NCBI GenBank assembly: GCA_000336895.1
Contig: AOLX01000014.1
Location: forward strand, 96,580-160,579
Reading direction: 5' to 3'
Length of the DNA: 64,000 nt
DNA from: Haloarcula argentinensis DSM 12282
GTDB taxonomy: Archaea; Halobacteriota; Halobacteria; Halobacteriales; Haloarculaceae
Numbering within the stretch: position 1 is the first letter of the stretch; every line of letters begins with the position of its first letter. Under the pieces are notes generated by a model that was given only the letters and a program-made list of their open reading frames with translations, had not been told where the DNA came from and searched no databases. The position numbers and the translations under genes were made by a program. Below are positions 17,065 to 26,263 of this stretch, piece after piece.

Positions 17065-18303
17065 ATGGACCGACGAACATACGTGAGTACGATCGGAAGC
17101 AGCATCGCTGCACTCAGCCTTGCAGGATGTAGTGGTAGCGACGGCGGTGACGGAAACAGTGAGTCCACGTCAACACCAGAACCAACGTACGAAGTAGATC
17201 AGGAGGCACCAGCGCGGCTGAAACTGCTCTCCGTGAGTGGGCCAAAAGAGGTCGCGTTCGGTGATACCATCGAGGGTGACGTGACCGCCGTCAACGTCGG
17301 TGGTGAGCCGATCTCCGGGGATGCAACCATAGAGTTCGTTCACTCAGAATCAGCTAACACTGAGCCACAGACAGTCACAGTCAACGCTGATGGACTGGCG
17401 TCCGGCGAAGAAGTTTCGCATAGCTATCGTGTTGACGCCGAGTATGCCGGAGCGTGGGCGTTTGAAGCGTCCTCCGACTTCTATGCTGTCGACGATACAG
17501 TCACATCAACTGTGTCTGTCCTCCCGAAGCAGGGGAGCACTGGGGAAAGCATTGAGCTTGCCAGTGGGGTCCAGGCCACAGTGTCTGATATGACCTACGA
17601 ACAGATGATAACCTACGAGCTCCCCGCTGGCGAACGGACTTTGGGCGACAACACCGCACATGCCATTCGCGAAACGGTCTCAGATAACATCCTGCTGATT
17701 CTGAGCGTTACGTTCGAGAACGGAACAGGCGAGGCCCAGACGGTGTCGAAAGACGACTTTGTCGTCCCCGAATCGAGCTTCGTGAGCCAGTCGGCTGCAA
17801 GTCGTGACGGAACGAACGCAGTCGGGGAGAACATCAATCCGGGGCAGACCTACAGCGGCCATCTGATTTACGCTGTCCCGAAGGCCAAGGTCGACGACCT
17901 CACACTCGGAATAAACCTCGCAGAAGGGAGTGCGGTCGCTGATATCGAAATCCCGCTTCAGTCACCCGGTGGCTTCCCCGAGTTCGAAATGGCGAACATC
18001 GATGTTCCGCCGGAAGACGTTACAGGCGATGAAGCGATCGTTGAGATAGAGGTCGAAAACGTCGGTGACAGCGCGGGGGTGTTCAAATCCATCCTTGAGT
18101 TCAAGACGCCAGACGATCCGGGCATATTCGCTGGCTATTCCGCAGATACGTGGTACATTGACTCTGATGGACCCTACACACAGCGGATTCCCGCTGGCGA
18201 AACCAGAACCATCGAACTGGTGACGGAACCGGATTCAGACAGACGGTGGGATTACCGAACGACCCCATTCGGCGCGGAGTGGACGTTCAAGGCCGTGGAA
18301 TAG
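17065..18303 (+). CDS. Tat lipoprotein with Ig-like and DUF4352-like domains
   Basis: A 412-residue exported lipoprotein. MDRRTYVSTIGSSIAALSLAGCSG gives the twin Arg and lipobox (SLAGC); a Gly/Ser/Thr spacer follows. Residues about 50-160 form a beta-rich Ig-like domain. A middle domain (about 160-300, with VTFENGTGEAQTVSKDDFVV) resembles the Ig-like domain of DUF4352 proteins. A second beta domain ends in WTFKAVE. The function is unknown; surface binding or envelope homeostasis is only inference. It is divergent from the PQQ-like lipoprotein gene. Confidence 0.85.
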   Translation: MDRRTYVSTIGSSIAALSLAGCSGSDGGDGNSESTSTPEPTYEVDQEAPARLKLLSVSGPKEVAFGDTIEGDVTAVNVGGEPISGDATIEFVHSESANTEPQTVTVNADGLASGEEVSHSYRVDAEYAGAWAFEASSDFYAVDDTVTSTVSVLPKQGSTGESIELASGVQATVSDMTYEQMITYELPAGERTLGDNTAHAIRETVSDNILLILSVTFENGTGEAQTVSKDDFVVPESSFVSQSAASRDGTNAVGENINPGQTYSGHLIYAVPKAKVDDLTLGINLAEGSAVADIEIPLQSPGGFPEFEMANIDVPPEDVTGDEAIVEIEVENVGDSAGVFKSILEFKTPDDPGIFAGYSADTWYIDSDGPYTQRIPAGETRTIELVTEPDSDRRWDYRTTPFGAEWTFKAVE

Positions 18304-18403
18304 GTGTAGGTACGACTTCCCCACCCAGGTAACTTCTGTGTATACCGTTCTCGAACGAGTCAACAGCGGTAGGTATTTTCCGGGGCCGAGCGACGGGTAG
18401 ACC

Positions 18404-19585
18404 ATGCAAGCAGTCGTACTCGCAGCGGGGCAGGGGACGCGTATGCGGCCGTTGACAGACCACACTCCGAAGCCGATGCTCCCAGTCGCTGACCGGCCGC
18501 TGGTGGCACACACCGCCGACACGGCAATTCAAGCGGGGGCCGACGAACTCATCTTCGTCGTCGGCTACGAGGCCGAGGCGGTCCGCTCGTACTTCGGGGA
18601 CGAGTACAGCGGCGTCCCGGTCAGCTTTGCCGTCCAAGAGGAGCAACTGGGGACTGCCGACGCGGTGGCAGCCGCGAAGGACCACCTCGACGGCCCTTTC
18701 GCAGTCCTCAACGGCGACAACCTCTACGACGCTGAGAGCCTCAGCGGCCTCTTTGATGCCGCGCCGTCGGTCGCTGCCTACCGCGTCGACGACCCAACGA
18801 GCTACGGCGTGCTGTCGACAGACGGGGGTGCCGTCACCGACATCGTCGAGAAGCCAGACGATCCGCCAACGGAGCTGGCAAACGCCGGGGCGTACGTCTT
18901 CCCAGCCGAGGCACGGGACTGGCTGGACGTGCCCCTCAGCGACCGCGGGGAGCGCGAAATCACAGATGTCCTCGCCAGAGTCATCGAGGAGGCGACGGTC
19001 ACTGCTGTCGAGGTCGACCGCTGGCTGGACGTGGGCCGGCCCTGGGAGCTACTGGAAGCTAACGAGTGGAAACTGGGGCAACTGGACCGGCGACTCGACG
19101 GGGAGGTCCGGGGCGATGCAGACCTGCGCGGCGAAGTCGTCGTCGAGGAAGGTGCCGTCATCGAACCCGGCGTCGTTATTGAGGGGCCGGCGCTGGTTCG
19201 CTCGGGCGCACACGTCGGACCGAACGCGTACGTCCGCAGCGCGACCCTGCTGGGGGAGGACACTCACGTCGGCCACGGAGTCGAACTCAAGAACACGGTC
19301 TTGATGGCCGGCTCGAACGTCCCGCACGTCTCCTACGTCGGTGACAGCGTCATCGGTCGTGAGGTCAACTTCGGCGCGGGAACGCAGGTAGCGAACCTCC
19401 GCCACGACGGCGACCCGGTCCGGATGACAGTGAAAGGCGACCGCGTCTCGACCGGTCGGCGAAAGTTCGGCGTCGTTGCAGGCGACGGCGCAAAGACGGC
19501 CATCAACACCAGCCTGAACGCCGGCGTCGTGCTCTCATCGGGCGCGACCTCCTCCCCCGGAGAGTCCGTTACCCGGGACCGATAG
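18404..19585 (+). CDS. bifunctional sugar-1-phosphate nucleotidyltransferase/acetyltransferase (GlmU-like)
   Basis: A 393-residue two-domain enzyme. The N-terminal nucleotidyltransferase has the signature LAAGQGTRMRPLTDHTPKPMLP (about 5-26) and the metal-binding NGDNLYD. From about 230 on, hexapeptide repeats (VVVEEGAVIEPGVVIEGP, LGEDTHVGHGVELKNTV) form a left-handed beta-helix. Archaeal members are assigned to UDP-N-acetylglucosamine synthesis or to glucose-1-phosphate nucleotidyl transfer; the sequence alone does not separate these. The product would feed surface-glycan synthesis such as the cluster at 32-45 kb. Confidence 0.9.
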   Translation: MQAVVLAAGQGTRMRPLTDHTPKPMLPVADRPLVAHTADTAIQAGADELIFVVGYEAEAVRSYFGDEYSGVPVSFAVQEEQLGTADAVAAAKDHLDGPFAVLNGDNLYDAESLSGLFDAAPSVAAYRVDDPTSYGVLSTDGGAVTDIVEKPDDPPTELANAGAYVFPAEARDWLDVPLSDRGEREITDVLARVIEEATVTAVEVDRWLDVGRPWELLEANEWKLGQLDRRLDGEVRGDADLRGEVVVEEGAVIEPGVVIEGPALVRSGAHVGPNAYVRSATLLGEDTHVGHGVELKNTVLMAGSNVPHVSYVGDSVIGREVNFGAGTQVANLRHDGDPVRMTVKGDRVSTGRRKFGVVAGDGAKTAINTSLNAGVVLSSGATSSPGESVTRDR

Positions 19586-19723
19586 CAGGACTGCACAGCG
19601 GGCGTCCGTCCGGCTCACGTACACGCTACTGCCATTCTGTTACCGATTCGACATTCGTGTATGTTCGTGACGTTCAGTGCAAGTATGTGGGATTAAGTGC
19701 CGTGAAAGACACTCTCAACTAAG

Positions 19724-19903
19724 ATGGTCGACCCGACATCAGATCACCACGAAGATATCGACGAGGACGAGGCACCGGAGTGTGCTACATGCGGTGATGC
19801 TATCGCCAACGAAGTGACTCACCGTGTTATCACATGGATAGAGGACGGCAGCGTCGAAACGGCTCACTTCTGCAACGAGGGCTGCCGGACAGAGTGGCAG
19901 TAA
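19724..19903 (+). CDS. small zinc-ribbon protein, 59 aa
   Basis: A 59-residue acidic protein. After an Asp/Glu-rich N-terminus it has C20-x2-C23 (CATCGDAI) and C50-x3-C54 (CNEGC), the spacing of a treble-clef or TRASH-like zinc knuckle. Small zinc proteins of this kind are abundant and mostly uncharacterised in haloarchaea. It stands alone between the GlmU-like gene and a short minus-strand gene. It is too short for standard length cut-offs, but its codon use is normal. Confidence 0.7.
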   Translation: MVDPTSDHHEDIDEDEAPECATCGDAIANEVTHRVITWIEDGSVETAHFCNEGCRTEWQ

Positions 19904-20007
19904 CGCGTCTGTTCTACCCGTAGTCTGGACGGCGACCGCTTGCCGTGCGTCACTCACGGTTCGGATCGTTTGGGTGCATTTTCCGCTGTTAAAACCGAAT
20001 CTTCGTT

Positions 20008-20217
20008 TCAGTTCATCTGCGTATCGATGTGGTGGACAGCGTCCGGTGAGAGAAGTCGCCCGGTGGGGAGTTCGACCCAGCCGTTTGCAAGGACGCGAAC
20101 CGCTCCCTCGTGTAACACTGTCTCCTGATCGATATCCGCGTACACGATAGCGTTCTCGTAGGTCTTGACGAACTGATCTACGGCATCATCCCAGGCTGGT
20201 TCTGTCGAGAAGACCAT
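20008..20217 (-). CDS. hypothetical haloarchaeal protein, 69 aa
   Basis: A 69-residue protein from MVFSTEPAWDDAVDQF. The start is supported by a TATA-like TATATCTC on the minus strand (about 20241-20248), placing the transcript start almost on the ATG (leaderless). An in-frame extension to 20346 lacks coding character. The end VLANGWVELPTGRLLSPDAVHHID suggests a small mixed alpha/beta fold. I do not recognise the family. It converges on the zinc-ribbon gene. Confidence 0.6.
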   Translation of the reverse strand: MVFSTEPAWDDAVDQFVKTYENAIVYADIDQETVLHEGAVRVLANGWVELPTGRLLSPDAVHHIDTQMN

Positions 20218-20380
20218 AGTTCGACTATGCTGTGGCCGAGATATAGTCTTGGTGCGACACTTTCCCATCCCGTCGTCGTCCTTTCTTTCAAAACCGTTGA
20301 CGGAATCAACTCCGACAAACCAATAGAGTGTTAACATCCTGCACATATTTGGGATGGCCTAGTGAACACTGCGGTATGAC

Positions 20381-22363
20381 ATGACTGCAGGCAATCACGC
20401 TGACTGGCGTCAGGCCGAGGAAGCGTACACTGACGAAGTCATTGGCGACGACACGCTGGGCGAGATGTTTGCTGCAAGCGCGGCCCGGAACGCCGAGACG
20501 ACGGCCCAACTGTACAAGGGTGGCGTCTACGATCGGTCACTGACCGACGACGTGATACCGGCGGCTCCCGACGGCGACTACGCCGAACTCAGCTACGAGC
20601 GGATGCACCACTTGGTCAAATACCTGGCCGCAGGGTTCCGTGACCTCGGTGTCGGCTCGGACGTTCGCGTCGGTATCTTGTCCAACACGCGAATGGAGTG
20701 GGCGCTGAGTGACTTTGCCATTCTGTCTGCGGGTGGGGTGGTGACGACCGTGTACACGGATTCCTCGCCGAAGCAGGTCAAGTATCTGCTGTCGGACCCG
20801 GAGGCGAGCGCCGTCGTCGTGGAGAACGCTGCGATGCTGGACCGCGTCCTGGCTGTCGAGGAGGACCTGTCCCTCTCGTTCATCGTCGTCATGGACGACA
20901 CTGACGTGGACCGCGATGACGTGTACACACTCAATACGGTGTATCGGCGCGGCGAGGAGACGTTCAGCGAGACGGCGTACCAGTCCTGGCTGGACGAGCG
21001 CGACCCCGACGACCTGGCGAGCCTCATCTACACCTCCGGGACGACGGGCCAGCCGAAAGGGGTCCAGCTCACCCACCGCAACTTCCGGGCGAACGTCAAT
21101 CAGACGCGCAGGCGAATCGGGCCACGACCCGACAAGCCGTCGCACCTGCCGACCGTTACCGCCGAGACGCGTTCGATAGCGTTCCTCCCGCTGGCACACG
21201 TGTTCGAACGTCTCGCGGGCCATTTCTTCATGTACGCGTCCGGCGCAGCTGTGAGCTACGCCGAAAGCCCGGATACGCTGGCCGACGACCTCCAGACTGT
21301 CAAACCGATGACCGGGCTAAGCGTCCCCAGAGTCTACGAGCGGATTTTCGACAATATGCGAACGCAGGCCAGCGAGTCCCCGCTCAAAAAGCGCATTTTC
21401 GACTGGTCGATGGACGTGGCCCGCGAGTACGCCCGGACCAACAATCCGGGACCGATACTTACGGCGAAACACTCGCTTGCGGACCGCCTCGTCTACAGCA
21501 CGGTCAAAGAACGGCTCGGCGGGAACATCGAGTTCATGGTCAGTGGCGGTGGCAGTCTCTCGAAAACGCTCTGTGAGACGTTCCTCGGGATGGGGCTGAC
21601 GATACTCGAAGGATACGGCCTCACGGAAACGTCGCCAGTCCTGACTGTGAACCCGCCGGAAGACACCCGTCCCGGAACCCTTGGTGCCCCGTTGCCTAAC
21701 GTCGACGTCCACATCGATACCGGTGTTGTCGACGCCAGCGAGTTTGACGATGTCACTGGCGACGTGGGAGAACTGCTCGTCGACGGTCCGAACGTCACGG
21801 CGGGGTACTGGAACGCGCCAGATGCGACGACACGGGCCTTCACGGAAATCGACGGCACTCAGTGGTTCCGCACCGGCGACATCGTCGAACGTACCGACGA
21901 TGACTTCCTCATCTATCACGACCGGCTCAAGGAACTGCTCGTCCTCTCGACGGGCAAAAACGTCGCGCCACAGCCTATCGAAGACCAGTTCGCGACGAGC
22001 GACCGGGTCGATCAGGTCATGGTCGTCGGCGACGACCAGAAGTTCGTCGGCGCGATAATCGTCCCGAACTTCGAGGAACTCCGCCGGTGGGCCGACAGCG
22101 AGGGCGTCGACCTTCCCGACGATCCAGAAGCACTGGTCGACGACGAACGTGTCCACGAGTGGGTCCAGACTGCCGTCGACGCGGTCAACGAGGAACTCGA
22201 ACGCGTCGAGCGGATCAAGTCGTTCGCGCTCGTCTCCCGAGAGTGGACCGCCGAAAACGACTTGCTCACCCCGTCGATGAAAAAGAAGCGCCGCAACATC
22301 CGCAGCGCGTACCGCGAGAAACTCGCCGAGATATACGGCGAGCAGCAGGTCGAAGCGGCCTGA
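20381..22363 (+). CDS. long-chain acyl-CoA synthetase (AMP-forming)
   Basis: A 660-residue ANL-superfamily ligase that activates a carboxylic acid through acyl-adenylate to acyl-CoA. Visible motifs are the P-loop YTSGTTGQPKG (about 216-227), GYGLTETSPVLT, WFRTGDI and the hinge/catalytic region DRLKELLVLSTGKNVAPQPIE. The length and GGGSLSK match the long-chain FadD/FAA group. TATATTTGG-like sequence at 20343-20350 lies in promoter position, giving a near-leaderless start at ATG 20381. It would feed the acyl-CoA dehydrogenase and HAD/ECH fusion at 11.8-15 kb. Confidence 0.95.
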   Translation: MTAGNHADWRQAEEAYTDEVIGDDTLGEMFAASAARNAETTAQLYKGGVYDRSLTDDVIPAAPDGDYAELSYERMHHLVKYLAAGFRDLGVGSDVRVGILSNTRMEWALSDFAILSAGGVVTTVYTDSSPKQVKYLLSDPEASAVVVENAAMLDRVLAVEEDLSLSFIVVMDDTDVDRDDVYTLNTVYRRGEETFSETAYQSWLDERDPDDLASLIYTSGTTGQPKGVQLTHRNFRANVNQTRRRIGPRPDKPSHLPTVTAETRSIAFLPLAHVFERLAGHFFMYASGAAVSYAESPDTLADDLQTVKPMTGLSVPRVYERIFDNMRTQASESPLKKRIFDWSMDVAREYARTNNPGPILTAKHSLADRLVYSTVKERLGGNIEFMVSGGGSLSKTLCETFLGMGLTILEGYGLTETSPVLTVNPPEDTRPGTLGAPLPNVDVHIDTGVVDASEFDDVTGDVGELLVDGPNVTAGYWNAPDATTRAFTEIDGTQWFRTGDIVERTDDDFLIYHDRLKELLVLSTGKNVAPQPIEDQFATSDRVDQVMVVGDDQKFVGAIIVPNFEELRRWADSEGVDLPDDPEALVDDERVHEWVQTAVDAVNEELERVERIKSFALVSREWTAENDLLTPSMKKKRRNIRSAYREKLAEIYGEQQVEAA

Positions 22364-22386
22364 TTGGCGGTCACCAGACGCCCGGT

Positions 22387-22779
22387 TCAATCGGTGACGA
22401 CCACGTCGACGGCTCGTTCGCGCGGTCCGTCGCAGTCGACGAACAGCACGGACTGCCACGTCCCCATGTCGAGGTCTCCGTCGCGGACGGGAATCGTCTC
22501 GCTCGCCCCGACGACCATCGCCCGGACGTGTGAATCCGCGTTGCCGTCCAGTTCGTCGTGGTCCCACCCGCTGTCCGAGACGAGGTCGCCGAGTGCGTCG
22601 CTGAGGTCGCCCAGCAGTCGCGGCTCGGCCTCGTTGACAGTGATACCCGCGGTGGTGTGGCGGACGAACACGGTGCAGGTCCCTTCGGCGTCTTCGGGAA
22701 TCACGTCCCGAACCCGGTCGGTGATATCAATCACGTCTGTGTGCGTGTCGCTTTTGACGGTGAACCGAGTTGCGTTCAT
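22387..22779 (-). CDS. YjbQ family protein (UPF0047)
   Basis: A 130-residue single-domain protein. HTTAGITVNEAEPRLLGDL and NADSHVRAMVVG are the hallmark segments of the YjbQ/UPF0047 family, whose trimeric members have been linked to a promiscuous thiamine-phosphate synthase activity. The His and Glu of the first motif are the expected metal-binding residues. The start MNATRF was taken over an ATG four codons earlier. It converges on the acyl-CoA synthetase with 23 bp between stops and lies just downstream of the spoVR-ending operon on the same strand. Confidence 0.9.
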   Translation of the reverse strand: MNATRFTVKSDTHTDVIDITDRVRDVIPEDAEGTCTVFVRHTTAGITVNEAEPRLLGDLSDALGDLVSDSGWDHDELDGNADSHVRAMVVGASETIPVRDGDLDMGTWQSVLFVDCDGPRERAVDVVVTD

Positions 22780-22910
22780 ATCGAATGCCACTCTCCGGAC
22801 CTTTGTGAAGATAGGCCATTTATTATATACGATTCGGGTGGCTCAACGAGAAACTGCCTGTCAGTGTCGTGGGACGGTTCTCCGCCCGCTCCGAGAGCGC
22901 CGCGCAGCGC

Positions 22911-24950
22911 TCAGGCCAGCCATTCGTCCGGCTTGGTGTTGTAGTCGATATCGGTCGCGGTGAGGTGTTCGACCTCGGCCCAGTCCACATCAGTGACGGT
23001 CACCTCGTCGCCGTCGTAGCGGATTCGCTTGCCGACCTCTTCGGGTTCGGGTTCGCGGTCGCGGCGCTTGGCGACCTCCACGTCGTGGTCGTCGAACTCC
23101 TTGGCGATGGTCAGGAGGTTCACCGGGCGGCCCCAGAGTTCGAAGGTGCGCTTGAGCACTTCCTTGGCCTGCCCGATGTCGAGCATCACGCCGTTGTACT
23201 GGTGGGCGAGCAGCAGTTCGTTGCGGTTCTGGTAGTTACCGTCCTCGACAACGACGGTTGGCTTCCCGAAGTTGGTGAACTGCAACATCAGTTTCTTTTT
23301 GACATCCTCGTGGTCCGTCGAGGTCACCCGATAGTCGCCGGAGGCGTGGGTGTACTCGTAGGTGAAGTAGTCGTTGTCGTCGACGAACTCCTGCGTGAGG
23401 AACTCATCGAGGAACGTCACGTCGTTGTGGCTCTCCCGGATCTCCCGCATCCGTTCCCAGCCGCGGGTGTAGTCCACGTCCGAAAGCGCTTCCGCGACGC
23501 TGTCGTAGCGCGAGTCGTCGAACATATAGCGGGCGGTCCGCTCCAGTTCTTCTTGACCGATCCGGGAGACGAAGCCGCGGTACTGAGGCTTGACCAGCGA
23601 GTAGTGCCGGTGGGCCAGTCCCTCGTAGGTCAAGACCTTCCAGGGGTACTGTTCCACGTCGAAGTCGCCGTCGCGGGCCGCTGCCAGCTCCTCGCTATCG
23701 ACGCGTGGGTCCTCGGGATCGAGGTCGTCGAGGTGACCCGGAACGTCAGTGAGCCACTCGGGGGGTTCGAGGTGGTCTTGGACGGTTTCGTAGTCGACAC
23801 TCTCGTCGAAGTTCCGCCAGGTGATGCCCTCGACCCGGAGCAGGCGTTCGATGACTTCACGGCGGTTCTCCGTATTCTCAACGTACTCCCAGATCTCCAG
23901 CCCGAGGCTGTAGGGGTTCAGCCCGCCCGACCCCAGTACCTTCGACATGTGGTCGGAGTAGAGGATGAACTCGTCGTCGCCGGCGAACTGCTCGCCGGTC
24001 ATCATCAGGGATTCCCAGTAGGAGGCCCACCCTTCGTTCATTACTTTTGTCATTTTTTGGGGTGCAAAATAATAGGCCTCCCGGCGAAGGAGTTCCAGCA
24101 GTTCTTTCTGCCAGTCTTCCATCTCCATCGCCCGCTCGGCGTCCGCGTCGTACTGCATACCGTGCTTGCGCAGGAAGCCGAGCACGTCCTTCTCGGGTTC
24201 GGCGGGGAACGTGACGTTCTCGTCGTCGTCGCGCTGAGCGTCCAGCCACTCCTCGTCGAACACCTGCCGTTTGACCTCCTCGGAGAGGTCGAGGTCATCC
24301 AGCTGGTCGGTTACGTCAGCCCCCTCGATATCCTCGAACTCCTCGGGGACCGTCTCGACCGGGCTGTAGGGAACGTGCTGGTCGATGTTGTCCTCCAGAC
24401 AGAGGACGTGGTCGATGAACCGCTCGACCTCGGCCCGCTCGATGTCTGGGTCCTGCATGTACTCCTGGATGGTGTCACCGTGGCGGGCGAGCATCCCCGC
24501 GGCGTCGGGGCCGCGACGGCGGTCCTCGCCGGACTCGTCAGTCGTCGTCCGGGAGGAGCCGTCGGTGAACATGCGGAACCACTCGTTGTTGGCGAAGAAG
24601 TCCGCGTGGGCCTCGACGTGGGTGATGACGGCCTTCTGGTCGGCCAGCGTGTTCGACTCCTGCAGGAAGGCGTGGGCCGGGTCGTCGTTGTTGACGATCT
24701 CGAAGGCTTTCCCACCGAGGAACTGGCCCTGTTTCTGCTGGCGGTCGTACTGCATGCCCCAGCGCCAGTGCGGGTACCGCTGCTGGAACCCGCCGTAGGC
24801 GATGAGTTCGTTCATCTCGTCGTAGTCGACGATCCAGTAGTTCACCGGGTACGGCTTCAGCCCGAGCTTTCTGGCGAGATTGCCAGCCTCCTTGACCGGT
24901 TCGTCGAGGTCATCGGCCACGCGCTGTTTCGCGAATCTATCGTTGTTCAT
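22911..24950 (-). CDS. SpoVR family protein
   Basis: A 679-residue cytoplasmic protein of the SpoVR/YcgB family, last gene of the PrkA operon. Family traits visible are the N-terminal [33 protein letters not shown] region, [30 protein letters not shown] and the C-terminal [28 protein letters not shown]. HxHxDFF- and NEGWA-like motifs suggest a metal-binding, gluzincin-like core. The biochemical role is unknown; in bacteria the family works with PrkA and YeaH in sporulation or nutrient-stress survival. It overlaps the DUF444 gene by 4 bp (ATGA). Confidence 0.93.
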   Translation of the reverse strand: MNNDRFAKQRVADDLDEPVKEAGNLARKLGLKPYPVNYWIVDYDEMNELIAYGGFQQRYPHWRWGMQYDRQQKQGQFLGGKAFEIVNNDDPAHAFLQESNTLADQKAVITHVEAHADFFANNEWFRMFTDGSSRTTTDESGEDRRRGPDAAGMLARHGDTIQEYMQDPDIERAEVERFIDHVLCLEDNIDQHVPYSPVETVPEEFEDIEGADVTDQLDDLDLSEEVKRQVFDEEWLDAQRDDDENVTFPAEPEKDVLGFLRKHGMQYDADAERAMEMEDWQKELLELLRREAYYFAPQKMTKVMNEGWASYWESLMMTGEQFAGDDEFILYSDHMSKVLGSGGLNPYSLGLEIWEYVENTENRREVIERLLRVEGITWRNFDESVDYETVQDHLEPPEWLTDVPGHLDDLDPEDPRVDSEELAAARDGDFDVEQYPWKVLTYEGLAHRHYSLVKPQYRGFVSRIGQEELERTARYMFDDSRYDSVAEALSDVDYTRGWERMREIRESHNDVTFLDEFLTQEFVDDNDYFTYEYTHASGDYRVTSTDHEDVKKKLMLQFTNFGKPTVVVEDGNYQNRNELLLAHQYNGVMLDIGQAKEVLKRTFELWGRPVNLLTIAKEFDDHDVEVAKRRDREPEPEEVGKRIRYDGDEVTVTDVDWAEVEHLTATDIDYNTKPDEWLA

Positions 24951-26263
24951 CGGTCCTCCGTGCTGAGTATGTCGTAGATGGCATCCACCACGTCCTCCGG
25001 CGAGGAGACGTACGCGACCGCGACGTTGTCGGCGTCCCGGAAGTTGCGTTCGACCTCCTCGGCGTGGGTGGCATTGATAGCGTTCCCGCTCGGCTGGGTC
25101 TCCACGTAGGCGTGGAGGTTCGCCGGGATCTGTTCCATCAGCGGGATGACCTTCTCCTCGGTGTCGTTCGAGGAGTTCTCGCTGTCACCCGCCGCGAACA
25201 CGTAGCGGTTCCACTCGCTCCATGGGTATTCCTCTTCGAGGATTTCCGCTGCGAGTTCGTACGCGCTGGAGATGCGGGTGCCCCCGCCCGAGCGGATGCC
25301 GAAGAACTCGTCGCGCTCGACCTCCCAGGCGTCGGCGTCGTGGGCGATGTAGACGAACTCGGCGTTGTCGTACTTGCCCGTGAGATACCAGTCAAGCGGC
25401 GTAAAGGTCCGCTCGACCAGTTCCCGCTTCTTCTGGCGCATCGATCCGGAGACGTCCCGGATGTTGACGACGACGACGTTCTTCTCGCGCTCCTCGACGA
25501 TTTCGGGGTAACGGTACCGCTCGTCTTCGCGGCGGAACGGGATCTGGTCGACACCTTCCCGGCGGATGCGCTGGGAGGTCTCGACCTTCTCGACGTTGTC
25601 TTCCATCTCTTCGATGGAGTCCCAGACGGCCGTCTCCTCGCTTGGTAGTTCCTCATAGGCGTCGTCGATCCACGCTTTCGAGACAGGCATGTTCTGCTCG
25701 CGGGTCCACTCGTAGACGGTAGCCGGTCCCCAGCCGTCCACTTTGAGCGCCTCACGGACGTAGTCCTCGTCGAAGTCCATCGCGAGCTTCCGCTTGAGGC
25801 CTTTCTTGAACAGCCGCTCGAAGTCCAGCGTCGAGGACGGGCCGGTTCGGGTGATGTCCGTGAAATCACCCTCCTTCTCCTCGATGACTTTCTTGCCCTT
25901 CGGTTCGAGGTCGAGCCCGAGCTGTTCGTCCAGCTCCTCGGCGAACTCCTCGGGGTCCATCTCGTAGTATTCGTGTTCGCCGCCTTCCTCGCCGGGCTCG
26001 CCGTCTTCATCACCGTCGTCATCCCCGGGCTGGGGCTGTGGCTGGCCGACGGGGTCGCCCTCCTCGGCGCCCTCGCCCTGCCCGACGCCACCCTGATCGC
26101 GCTGGTCGTACTCGAACTCCGGCAGGTCGACGATCTTGATCGGGATTCGGACGGAGTCGCCCCGAGACTGGCCGAGGTCGCCGTACTGGATGAACTCGGC
26201 GAGGTCCTGGCGTCGCTCCTCGCCCACGTCACGGTACCGTTCGAGGTCGTCTTTTAGTCCCAT
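24947..26263 (-). CDS. YeaH/YhbH family (DUF444) vWA-like protein
   Basis: A 438-residue protein of the DUF444 family, partner of PrkA and SpoVR. After an N-terminal basic/acidic part comes a low-complexity Gly/Gln/Asp/Glu region (about 57-100). A vWA-like domain begins at [13 protein letters not shown], where D270-x-S272-x-S274 forms a MIDAS metal site. The bacterial homologue is bound to the PrkA kinase YeaG and acts in stress adaptation. It overlaps spoVR by 4 bp and the upstream kinase gene by 10 bp, implying translational coupling. Confidence 0.93.
   Translation of the reverse strand: MGLKDDLERYRDVGEERRQDLAEFIQYGDLGQSRGDSVRIPIKIVDLPEFEYDQRDQGGVGQGEGAEEGDPVGQPQPQPGDDDGDEDGEPGEEGGEHEYYEMDPEEFAEELDEQLGLDLEPKGKKVIEEKEGDFTDITRTGPSSTLDFERLFKKGLKRKLAMDFDEDYVREALKVDGWGPATVYEWTREQNMPVSKAWIDDAYEELPSEETAVWDSIEEMEDNVEKVETSQRIRREGVDQIPFRREDERYRYPEIVEEREKNVVVVNIRDVSGSMRQKKRELVERTFTPLDWYLTGKYDNAEFVYIAHDADAWEVERDEFFGIRSGGGTRISSAYELAAEILEEEYPWSEWNRYVFAAGDSENSSNDTEEKVIPLMEQIPANLHAYVETQPSGNAINATHAEEVERNFRDADNVAVAYVSSPEDVVDAIYDILSTEDR

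Noticed and set aside
20537..22567. long minus-strand frames opposite the acyl-CoA synthetase
   Set aside because: Both are Arg/Val/Asp-rich antisense translations; the plus-strand frame has all ANL ligase motifs.
22869..24977. 702-codon open frame on the plus strand
   Set aside because: It is antisense to spoVR over nearly its whole length; the minus-strand frame has clear SpoVR motifs and operon overlaps.
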